From contig OY992839.1 in assembly GCA_963921425.1 (NCBI GenBank), positions 15,727,409-15,791,408 of the forward strand: a stretch of DNA of 64,000 nucleotides, in the 5' to 3' direction. Position numbers and translations under genes: made by a program. The notes below the pieces were generated by a model. That model saw only the letters and a program-made list of their open reading frames with translations, made no database searches and was not told where the DNA came from. The stretch comes from Dryas octopetala (taxonomy: Eukaryota > Streptophyta > Magnoliopsida > Rosales > Rosaceae). Of the stretch, positions 25,943 to 36,395 are shown in pieces; position 1 is the stretch's first letter; every line of letters begins with the position of its first letter.

Positions 25943-26021
25943 TCAACGAAGAGTGCAAGAGAAGGAAGAGCTCAAGAGCCAAGTCTTTCGAATGCTTAAC
26001 AGTTTCTTTTTGTTTTTTTTA

Positions 26022-26071
<50 letters not shown>

Positions 26072-26128
26072 CGTGGCATCAAAGAAGAGTGCGAGAGAAG
26101 GAAGAGAAGTCTTTCGAATTCGAACAGT
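25943..26128. repeat. Direct repeat flanking a GA microsatellite in the RNR1 5' region
   Basis: A segment containing AAGAGTGCAAGAGAAGGAAG and then AAGTCTTTCGAAT (25947-25993) recurs in slightly diverged form at 26082-26119. Between them is a perfect (AG)n run of about 21 units (26026-26068). This is 140-330 bp upstream of the RNR1 start codon, so the duplication lies in the promoter or 5' UTR. Confidence 0.8.
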
Positions 26129-26834
26129 GTTTTTTTAATCGGTTTAGAATTTCAGTGTTGCCGCCAAGACTTGATATTTCTTTTTTTATTTTATTTTTTT
26201 AAGCAGCATTGTACATTTTGATAGTGGTCAATGCTTTTTTTATTTTCATTAAATTATTTTAAATTCAATTTTACAGTGTTTAATGATAAACAAATTCTTC
26301 TAAAAGGTTGTAATGATAAATAGACTTACTTCATACAAATAAAACTCACATTATAAGTCTTCTGTATTTTTTTCGCCGTGCGCAAAACTGGGCAAATTAC
26401 TATTGTCGAACAGTGGCAATTAATAATAGTCATTTTTATATTATAACACGGATGAATGTGACTTCATAAGCTTAAATTGTATGTTTTATGTTGGTTTCAT
26501 TAGTTTTTGACATGTTTATGTAAGAAAAGACATAAACTATATAAACAAGTACTATTTTTATGCAGTTTTAAATAGTTACTATCGCACAGTGATAATAATT
26601 GTCACTGTCTGCCAGTGAAAATTTACGAGCGCTCAATGGATTCTGTGTTTGTACAATAACAATTATAAAAAAGGCATAAACATGGTCGCCAATGCTAGAT
26701 CTATAGTAGAAGAGAAACCATCTCTGTCCAGCAAAAAATAAAAAGAGAAAAAAAGAGAAATTTGTAAAAATAGCTATATTTTAAATCATTTAAGATAAGT
26801 GAAAAGAAAATAACATAAATCATATAATAATAGA
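26129..26834. other. Intergenic with a short GACAGTG-type repeat, no gene seen
   Basis: AT-rich sequence. At 26400-26630 it carries short motifs (GAACAGTGGCAATTAATAAT; TTGTCACTGTCTGCCAGTG) also seen at 54780-55120, so a related repeat family is present at both places. Confidence 0.4.
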
Positions 26835-27128
26835 GGATTTGGATCATCTGATAATTTCTTACGTGCTAATCTCGTACTAATCAATTAAAATGTACCGTTT
26901 TACAATGTAGTTTCATGATCGGAACCTTTCGGTTGTTAGATTACTCTTTAAAGATTATCTCTGCCGAAAATCAAATAAATCGAAAATCATTTAATGTAAC
27001 TTCTATTGAACAAACAAATAGTAAAAAAATTAACGGGTTTTGATCATAGTCCTATATTGTAAAATGACACAATTTTAATTGATTAGTATGAGAATAGCAC
27101 GTAAGGGATTAGTAGGAGATCTGAATCC
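26835..27128. mobile_element. 294-bp Mutator-like foldback MITE
   Basis: The ends GGATTTGGATC and GATCTGAATCC form the outer part of an imperfect inverted repeat of about 90 bp, whose arms share TTACGTGCTA and TACTAATCAATTAAAAT. The 9-bp sequence AATAATAGA is duplicated exactly on both sides (26826-26834 and 27129-27137), the duplication length of Mutator-like elements. It has no coding capacity. Confidence 0.88.
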
Positions 27129-27137
27129 AATAATAGA

Positions 27138-27552
27138 TATGAGGAGGGTAAAAGTGTAAAAGCATTAATTTATTATGTCTGAGCTTTATGTTTACCAATT
27201 TCTTTCAGTCACGTGACTAGCATGTGACTTGTAAAAAAGGCAGTAGCTCCACCAGTATTGGAGCGCTCCACTGTAGAATGACCCCTCCTAATGATAGCAT
27301 TATTCAATCTGAACTCTCCCAAGTCCAAAAGCAAAGTATTGACCTTTGCTTATGATAACTCTCTACGACCAGAAAATACACAATGATATCCAGAAGACCT
27401 TAAAAACATTTTTTTTAATGTACACAAAAGCTCAGAAAAGTTTTTGGCTTTGATACAGTGGCACCAAAAGGTGATTGTGTTGTGCAAACGATAACCCCAT
27501 CAACATTTTGTGCTAGTTTTGCATTAATAGAAAAAAATATATATATATATAT
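27138..27552. other. Intergenic, no gene seen
   Basis: Unique-looking AT-rich sequence ending in an (AT)n run (about 27537-27556), exactly where copy B of the segmental duplication begins. Confidence 0.4.
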
Positions 27553-27984
27553 ATATCCTTGCATTGACCATCCTATCCATCACCATCAAACCATTTTCCA
27601 TATTTAATATTCATCGATGAAAATCGCACCAATATCTAATTGTAGTGAATCTAAATATTTGATAATTCATGAATTTGTAAACTACAACTTATGGGGAAAA
27701 GAAGGGACAAAAGGGAACTTTGAAATGCATTTTGTGTGCTAATGGATCAAAGTGAGACAAAAGAAAAGATACACTATCACATTCAAAATATAAGGGACTG
27801 TGACTGGCCAGAACATTTTATTCAACTTGGTGTGTAATGGTGTAGGCAAACCAATGAAAAATCAAACTTAAGATTCCGTAGGAAATCTATATCCATAGCA
27901 GTTGACAATTGAGAACAAAGAGATCGTAGCTAATTTATTCACAACTAAATCAAAGTTTACATACCCAATAAATAGAAAGCATAG

Positions 27985-28740
27985 ATAATTACCTTGTCCA
28001 GGTGAAGAAACCGTACGCAATTGATCTACAAGAGGCATATAATAAAATGCATCAAATCACGTAAAGACCTCCGAAAAAAGAAATAGAAAAACATAAACAT
28101 AATTCACAAAACTTACCTCATTGTCCTGCAAATTTTGAAGTATAGCAAGAAAACTCTCTTTCTTAGGCTTGTACTTATCTTTGTAGGGTTTTTCAAGCAT
28201 CTTTGCCTAACCATGCAACAAAGGGCACTCTATCGATCGGATACTCACTAACCTTTGTTCCAAAAAGTTTATCGGCAAGGATGGGAATGTGCTCCATTGC
28301 AGCAATTTTTCAATAATATATGTTGATTAAGAAAAAATGTTACCATAAAGTTTAAATAACCAATCATTAGCGCATGAAATTAATACTTACCACAAGCAAA
28401 ACGGTATGTGTACTGACAAACACTTGACGCAGAAAACTTAGTAGAAAATTCCAAAGAGGTATGGAGGTGTGCTGACATAGCGTCACCCCATGCATAATTC
28501 TTTATCTCATCCAACTTCTCCAAAAGTTGGATATAAATAAAGGATACCAGAAGTTTGGTTTTATTTGCAAGATTGCAACCATTGTTGTACCCAACACATA
28601 CAAAAGAAAAGCCCTTACATATTTACAAAAATCTTCACTATTTTCACTCACATTGTCAGGAAACTTATCAAAATTTTTGTTTAACCAAGAATGTCTTTTG
28701 TTTCCTCCTTAATTGATCCTAAAAGCCTTTATACACAAAT
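27985..28740 (-). pseudogene. Plant mobile domain gene relic, copy B
   Basis: Counterpart of 18508-19325. Here the conserved motif is intact as NYAWGDAM (minus strand, near 28495) where copy A has a stop, so the nonsense change arose in copy A after duplication. Other parts are worse: the SWLKEN block is disrupted around 28685, and 28113-28320 carries frame changes. It is interrupted downstream of 28750 by a large insertion. Confidence 0.55.
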
Positions 28741-28769
28741 ATGTTAGGCCAGTCTCTGTCCCTGCGACC

Positions 28770-31270
28770 TAGTGGGCATGGACCCAAAAAAACCGACCAA
28801 CCCGCCCAAACCGACTTTTCTGGTCGGGTTGGGTCGGTGACACGTCATCACGGGTAAGGTCGGTGACACGTTCATCACGGGTAAGGTCGATTCCCAAGCC
28901 CGCCAACCCGTATGCAGTTAATTGGGCCGATATTGGTTTTGGGCTTCCACCAACCAAATCCAAACTGACCAACCCATTAATTATATATTACATATATATA
29001 TTTATATTTTATTTTATTTTATTGATTGTTGGTGATGGGTTTAAAGAAATGAACAACTCAATTGATCAGAGCATTAGGAATGCAGTTAGGTATGTTAGAT
29101 CTTCCCCTCAAAGGCTAGTGAATTTAAGAAGCTTGAATCCCTAGTGAGGATAGATAGCAAAGGTTTGTTGGTGTTGGATGTTCAAACTTTTTTAATGTTG
29201 CAAGCAGCTATCAAATTCAAAAAGGCATTCCAAAGGATGTTGGAGGATGACAGGTCTTACAAAGACTACTTTGGTGAGGTTGCTAATAGGGTTGGTCCAC
29301 CTAGTGAGGATGATTGAGACAATGCCAAAACTTTCTTGACTTTTTTGAGCAAGTTTTATGATATTACTTTGAAACTAAGTGCATCTCATTATGTCACTTC
29401 CAACACAACTTTTTTTTTTTTTTATCTTTGTTCCTTGCAATTGATGTTGACTGATTTGTGTGCAAAAAAGGATCCTCTCTAAGAAAAAATGCACAAAATA
29501 TTTAACTTCAGTATGACAAATACTTTGGTTCAATTGAAAGCATGAACAAATTGTTGTTGGTTGCATATGTCCTTGATCCTAGGATGAAACTAGAGGGTTT
29601 GACTTTCTGTTTTAAAAAAATTTTATGAGGTTTCAAAGGCCAATGAGCTAACAAATGTGGTGATGAATGTGTTGGCATGCCTCTTTCCTGAGTATAATGC
29701 TCAAACTGATGCTGCTTCGCAATCTGGCAGCACTAGTAGTTCTAGTGTTTCCACTCAAGCTTCAAATAAATCACATGTTAGTGACATTGATGAAGTGGGG
29801 GAAGATGGGGAAGATGATTTGATGCAAGGCTTACGTGCCATGTGAGCAGAGGCCTCCTCATGTGTTATTAAAAATGACATGGATAGATACTTGTTAGATG
29901 CATGTGAGTCAATGGCTATAAAGAATTTTGATGTGTTGAATTGGTGGAGAGTCAATGGGGTTAGTAAGTACCATGTCTTAGGTGCACTTGCAAGAGATGT
30001 ATTCGCCATTCCAGTTTCAAGTGTGGCATCAGAGTCTTGTTTTAGCACTAGAGGCCTTATAATTGATCCATATAAGAGCTCGATCACTAACTCCCAAGAT
30101 GGTTGAAGCCCTTATATGCTCCCAAAATTGGTTGAGATCGACCCCTATATTTGTTCATTCAATGAACCAACAATTTTGGAGTTGGAGTTTTGTGAAGCTG
30201 TGGAGCAAGGTAATATCTCATTATGGTTTGAATTTGTTTTTGTTACCTATTTCTCTGTTTCTGTTTCTATTTTGCTAGGGTTTGAATTTCACAATTTTTG
30301 TTATGCATTTCTCTATTTTCTCATATGCACTATCTTAGCTGAATTTTGTGGTTTGCACCATTCACTTGCAGAATTCTTGGTCTCTACTGCATCCATGTCA
30401 TCTTCTTCAGCATCTCTTAGTACTTGATGGCTGATGAATACCTCACTTATTGTCTCACTGTCCCTACTCTCTGCCACACTGCCAAGCTGTTGATATGTGG
30501 AATTTTTAAACTTGTAAATTGTAATTTTTATCATTCTTAATTTGTAATATGGATAATTGGAGTGGGTTTGTTGGTTTCTTGCCTCTGAAGCTTGTGCTTA
30601 GTTTTTCATGGTTGCTAAACTCAGGGTTTTTTAAGGGTTTTTCATGGTTAAGGTTGTTGTGATTCTATGGTAAAATGGTTGGTTATAATTCTGGTTGTTG
30701 ACTGAACACTGAAGTTAGTTTTTGTGGTAGAATGGTTGGTTTGAAACGTACTGATTCTGGTTGTTGATTCTATGGTTGGTTTGAAACTTATTGATTATGG
30801 ATGTGAGTTAGTTTCTGAACTCTAGAGTTAGTTATTGATTAATTTGATTCTGGTTGTTCACATGTTGTTACTTGTTAGAATGGTCAATGGTTGTTGATTT
30901 GTACGTTGTTGGAATTTGGAAGTTTGGAATGGTTTGATCTTAGTTGTTACAACTTAGAATGGGGATCAGAACTTGTAGTTTTAGACCTTTTTTTTGTCCA
31001 TGTACTCATGTAGAATTGTATAATCGGGCCTAAAAAATCAAGGCTAAAAGTAAAAAAATAGGCCCAAAAGCCCAAAAGGAGCAAAGTATTTTTGTAAACG
31101 AGCTGGGCCAATTAATACCAATTGGCCCAACCCGCCAACCCGCCTAAGCCGAACTTGATGAGCCTGACTAAAAGACGAGTAGTTGGGTTGGTTGAGCCTT
31201 AACCCGATGTATCAACCTAGTTGACTGGTTGGGCCTTAAACCGACCCAACCTGCCCAACGCCCAGCCCTA
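28770..31270 (+). mobile_element. hAT transposon (2.5 kb), decayed
   Basis: The element starts TAGTGGGCATGGACCC and ends GGGCAGCCCTA-like sequence (CCCAGCCCTA at 31261-31270). It is flanked by CTGCGACC (28762-28769) and CTGCGAAT (31271-31278), an 8-bp duplication matching at six positions. Both subterminal regions are full of CCAACCCGCC and GGGTTGGG motifs. A 27-bp unit (GGTGACACG ... CACGGGTAAGGTC) is tandemly repeated at about 28836-28888. The interior contains a broken transposase gene. It lies inside copy B of the RNR1 duplication and therefore inserted after it. Confidence 0.8.
29044..30190 (+). pseudogene. hAT-family transposase, degenerate
   Basis: In order, and with frame changes, it encodes IDQSIRNAVRYVRSSPQRL, then FQRMLEDDRSYKDYF, then KYFGSIESMNKLLLVAYVLD (hAT-like RNase-H-fold region). 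After an acidic linker come DRYLLDACE, FDVLNWWRVN, YHVLGALARDVFAIPVSSVA and SESCFSTRG, followed in another frame by LTPKMVEALICSQNWL. The last block is the hAT C-terminal dimerisation domain (W-W, then A-R-D-x-x-x-I-P-x-S-x-x-x-S-E-S). Stops (for example TGA near 29315 and 29843) and a poly-T tract at 29408-29424 break it. It cannot be active. Confidence 0.85.
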
Positions 31271-31278
31271 CTGCGAAT

Positions 31279-32562
31279 GGCTCGCTATCTACTGGCAATC
31301 CAATTATTGAATAACATCCTCTAACCCAAAAACCAAAATATGACCGATAAAATTAAATAACCTATTTTTCTTATCATAACAATCCATAAGGGTAGATAAC
31401 AAAGAATTGTTCAGCCTATGTTCAATTTTAACCTTAGCCGGCCAACTCTACCAACCTATCAAATCCTATGTCCTTTATTCTCTCTAAAACTCTACGATCC
31501 AAGTTCCACATAGCCAACTTATTTAGATGATCCATATTTTCTCTCTGCAAGAAGGACAATAGGATGAGCAACACAAACTACCATATAGTAGCATAAAATA
31601 ATAAATAAAGAGAATCTAAACTTACGATATGTTATGGTCAAAAATGCTTCTGCCTCGTGTAAGGCTAGGATTCGATCCATATCACTGGTTCTTTCTAGAC
31701 AAGGAGGCGTGCCACCAAGTAAATTTGTACTCAGACAAGTACAAAATGATCAAAAAATGAAAATAAAAGTAAAGTAAAATAAAAATAAAAGGGATTAGGG
31801 GATTGTTAGCCAAGGAACAAACTCAGCTAGAGTCCTTTTCTCTGTTAGGGCATTCCAGGACTTTTAGTGCTTAGATTTGATTGTTACCGTGTTTGTAAAT
31901 TCAAAAGTGCAAATTGTAAGGCTTAGGGTTATAGTACTTGAATAAAAGCAATAGATCTTAGTGAAGAAAGTAAATCTAATCGCATCTAAACTTGGCTGAT
32001 AGACGATAGTAGTTCTTACTACAAATCCAGCCATAAAGATGGGCGATGGATCATATATAATGGATATGTGTCATCGTATGAATGGCTGTGCACTTTCTAT
32101 CTTGAAGATTCTCTCAGCTAGGTCTAGCCGAGAGCCTTTTTTTTATTCGCCCAGGTCAAATAGGTTTGTAATTAGATGGGTCTTGGGAATGGGCCATCTG
32201 TTTCCTGACTTGGGCCTCTGAACTGGACTTGAGCTAGGCTCAATATTACTGCCACGTGGCATATGTGAAAATTAGGTATAAATACGATATTCGTTTTCAA
32301 GCAGTTGATCACTTCCAGTAACCTATGCAAATACACGTAGAAGTAAATTATATAAGGATTAATAACAATACAAATAAATAGGGTAGCGATTTTCGCACTC
32401 CTCATTTGTACACTTGCACTCCTCTCTTTTATTTTTCTTCTTTTATTTGCTCAATTATCAAGGCATAAAAACAAAAGAAGCAGCATAAACGTATAAAATT
32501 GAAGTGTTAAAATTGTCACCCAATAAATATTGAAATGATAAACTAATGAAAATTTACATCTC
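31279..32562. other. Inserted sequence of unknown type, no gene seen
   Basis: This segment, with 28751-28769, is absent from copy A of the duplication: GGCC|AATTAATACC in copy A is split here. It is AT-rich, with no paired terminal repeats or coding domain that I can support. It may be the remainder of an older element into which the hAT element inserted. Confidence 0.4.
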
Positions 32563-33680
32563 CCAATTAATACCATTCACTGTCATCTATTTATTCCAAC
32601 TTAAACAGTAGCATGTAAAAGAAAACTTATATATAAAGCTAGGAGAAAAACATAAGTGGGGAGTGCCCTGCCAGATCATCATGCTGGGTGGTAGGGAAGG
32701 CCAATTAAAATGTGATTTAGTTTGGATTCATTTGCTACTATGTTAGCCATTGAGCTTACAATGTGTATGATCAAAAATTTGAAAATAGGCTAAAGCTTTC
32801 CAAGCCATTTGATGCAAAGAAGAACAGGGTGCCTCCACCATCCTCCAAATCCATCACTTTCTAAAAGATTCCTCAAGTACAATGCAATTGTATCATGTAA
32901 TAAGAGACACTGTGTATATGCTCATTACATTAAAGTTTTGCTCCTACTTGAAGCCCAATAATGAGCACAATTAATTACAAATTTAGACAATGCAATATTG
33001 AGAGAAAATTAATTTAGTTCAATCCCATAATGCAGGGCATCTGCAATGGACAATCCCAGTCCGTTTTTAGGTATCATTTTCCTAAGAGCAGCCCAATCCC
33101 ACCAATCTGATGGTGTTACACCCCACATGTCAAACTGCAAAATCCCCTAAGGAAAAGAAAGAGTACTTTTTAAAGTTCACAGCTAGAAAATGCATTCTGG
33201 CCACAAGAACACTGCTCAGAAATTCACGAGTTAGAGAGAAGACAACAAAAGGCAGAAAAGCCACAAATAGAAAAAACTTCTTTTTCCTTTTTGTGCCCTT
33301 AGGCTTTAATGATAAGAGTTGAACCAAAAATTTCCATTAATGCTTCTAATGCTATTTCCCATTAATTGTTAACTTCATCAGTAAAAGAATAAAGTTCAAT
33401 AGGAAAAAATATTTTGCATTATTGCAGGTTAGAAAGTTAGAAGCTCAACAAATGGTCTAGTGCAATAACTTAATTTCTAATAGGAGTGTAAATATATGAG
33501 ATAATAAGGTATTTCCTTGATCAATTTAATCATTTCCTTTTGTCCAATACTAATAAATAGAGATGTTATATGGTCTCTTATGGAAGGCACCAAATAAGTA
33601 TCTTCTAGATTGCAAGGGCCAAGTGCACCCCTTTGACACCCCACATCAATAACAAGAATTTTAAAAATTTCATAACATAT

Positions 33681-36395
33681 TGTTGAACAAATTTTTTAAA
33701 TAAATAATAATAATAATATTACCCAACATAATTTCACCCAAATTCATTTATGGAATAAGGGTTTTTATTATTTTGGGTACGACCCATTCAAGATGGAGTA
33801 CATCTCTTAATTATAGTCCCTTGACTCAAGGGAACACCCTTTGATTCCAAATGCAATGAAACCAACGGATCACTTTGTGAGTGTTTAGATTTCCAATAGA
33901 TAAAAGACCTATTGAAATGAAATTTATTTGTGATTGCGGTTGCACCCGTATTTTAGGTTGCCTACGTACCCACTGCAGGATCAAACCACACGTAGTTCAG
34001 AGGTTTTGAGAATTAAATGGGTGGATGACCCATTTAAATGATTTGTGTAATTTGGGTAGGGTTTAGAGCCCTTGGATTTGATTTGAGAAATTAATTCAGA
34101 GACTTTTGTGTGTAGAACTAATTTCTGAAGGATTTGGGTGGATTTGATTTGGTGCGAAATTAATTCAAAGAAATTTATATGAATTAATTCCTAAGGGAAT
34201 TTAGAAAATTTTGTGAATGAGGTTGAATGTGAATGTTGCTCACATTGCCTACGTACCCATGACGGGATCAAACCAGACGTAGTTCGATAAAGAATTTGAC
34301 TTGATTGGCTTTATGCCATTTTGGAGTTGAATTTAGGATTTATATTTGAGATATTTGGTTTTGTACCAATTTAAGAGAGATGGTTTTGTACCATTTGAGA
34401 AAGGTGGCTTTGTATCAATTTGAGAGTTTAAATTTGGGGTTTGGATTTGGTTTCGGTTTTGTACCGATTGAGAGAGTTGGTTTTGTACCAATTTGAGAGT
34501 GTTGATTTTGTACTAATTTAAGAATTTGAATTTGGAATTTGGAGGAAAATGTGCCCATTAATATTTTTGTATCATTTATTTGTTAAATGATACATTCTTT
34601 TATAATAGGCTAACATGAATTTGAGAGAGTTGGATTTGATATGTGCCCACTAAATATTTTGTATCAATTATTTATTAATTGACACACTTTATTCATTAAT
34701 GGGCAAAAATGAATTTGGTTATGTGCCCACTAATACCTTTGTATCAATTATTTATTAATTGACACACTTTATATTTTTAATGGGCGAACATAAATTTGGT
34801 TATATGCCCACAAATATTTTTATATCAATTACTTTATTAATTGATACGTTTCCTATTCTTTAATGGGCAATAAAAATTTAGGGAGAGGTCCATTGGACTT
34901 TGTTTGATTTTTATACCAATTACTTGTTATTTGATATATTGGTTTGTAAATTGGGAACTCAATTGGTTTTATCCCATTAACTTTGGCTGTCAATATTTTC
35001 ACCAATAAATTATTTACTGGAGCTTTGACATAGGCCGGGTTTATTGACCACAAGATTTCAGGTGATAACTTTTGCCCCATTAAAAGAAATGCTAGACATT
35101 TATAGCATTTCAAATATTAATGGGTTTTGGAATGGCCTCCACGTTTGTAATCAAGAGGCCTAGTGGAGTGAAACCAATACAAGTCTACTGCCTTTTTATT
35201 TGCTAGGCCACTTGTTTAGGTGGGGCAAGCTTGGGAACCTTGCATAGACCATCCTTTGTCCTTTGTTCTCTCCACTTCTTCTTTATCATGGATTGAAAGT
35301 TTGGTCCTTTCAAAGCTTTTGGCTACTGTCCATTGCAATGGGTGGTCAAACACTATTTTTTCATTTCCTCTGAATTAGTGCCAGCAAGAATAAAAGAGTA
35401 CTTGAAAAACATCAAACTTAGGAGGCTGCATTTCATAGCTCTTTCCTTTATCCTGAAGCTTCAAGACTTGAGAGCTTCACTTTGATGGGCCACGATCATC
35501 TTTGCTTCCAAATGCAACTTGTGCCGACTTCTCTGCAAGTCTGGAATTTAGTCCCATATTTTTTATTGGTTTCCCTCTTCTCTTTATCCTCTCTTTATTT
35601 CATAAGTTTGATACAAAAGGACGGAGGCTTGCTACATGCGTGAGGCTTGGTGCAGCAAGATTGTTTTGTTTCTTCCTTTTCTTTTGGTGGAGAAGCACAT
35701 TTGGCTTTTGCTGGCAAAGTGCAGCATCATTTTATTTTCCTTTTGAAACCCAACACACCATGGCTTCGGCTGACTCTATTTGGTGCTTGAGATATTTGGA
35801 TTCAGCAGAATCCTTTATGGTTTCAGCCGAAACCAAATTGGATATGGATTCAGCCGAATCCTTTGATGAATTTTTGTGGTTTTAGCCAAAACCGATTGGA
35901 AGAGGATGGATTCAGCCGAATCCTTTTATGAACTCTCGTGGTTTCAGCCGAAACCAATTAAGAGAAAATGAAATTAAGCTTTTGTGGTTTCAGCCGAAAC
36001 CAATTGGAGAAAACTGAAAGGAACAAAAATTAAAGGAAGTGTCGTCTACCTAACTAGCAAAGCTTTGGTGATGGCAGACGCACATTCCTCTTCTTCCTGC
36101 AGCCTTTCGGTGTCCTTCCTCCTCTTTCTCCCCTCCCCTTTTTTCTAAACCCCTTATGCTCTATTTATAGAGTCCATGGGAAGTCCAAGTGATGAGATCA
36201 GATGGAGATGAGATAACTCTCTCCATTTAAATTTAAACTCATCAGATAAGAGATAATTAAGCTTTCAGATAAATCCACATTATCTCACTTTTCAATTTGT
36301 TTTCATTTGAAATTAATGTGGCACATGGCATATGGGGATCTTATCTCAACCTCAACCTTTGTATTTTTTTTTTGAATTTTTTTTACGGTTCAACA
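33681..36395. mobile_element. Solo LTR, 2.7 kb
   Basis: It begins TGTTGAAC and ends GTTCAACA, with the 5-bp target duplication CATAT on both sides (33676-33680 and 36396-36400); the same intron in RNR1 copy A has no insertion. No primer-binding site, polypurine tract or coding sequence is present, so it is a solo LTR left by recombination or a very large LTR derivative. A probable TATA box (CTATTTATAG) lies at 36162. Internal repeats: two copies of GCCTACGTACCC ... GGATCAAACCA-type blocks (33961, 34249), TTTTGTACCAATTTGAGAG repeats (34360-34530), four ~85-bp units starting TGTGCCCACTAAT (34548-34865) and CAGCCGAA repeats (35788-36000). Confidence 0.88.
34548..34866. repeat. Four-copy ~80-bp repeat inside the solo LTR
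   Basis: Each unit starts TGTGCCCA(C/T)(T/A)AAT, contains TTTGTATCAATTATTTATTA and its near-complement AATTGACACACTTTA, and ends with AATGGGC(A/G)A. The ATCAATTA / TAATTGA(C/T) arms make each unit a potential hairpin. Start points are about 34550, 34640, 34722 and 34802. Confidence 0.75.

Noticed and set aside
31660..31690. A tRNA B box (GGATTCGATCC)
   Set aside because: No A box or cloverleaf partner at a suitable distance on either strand.
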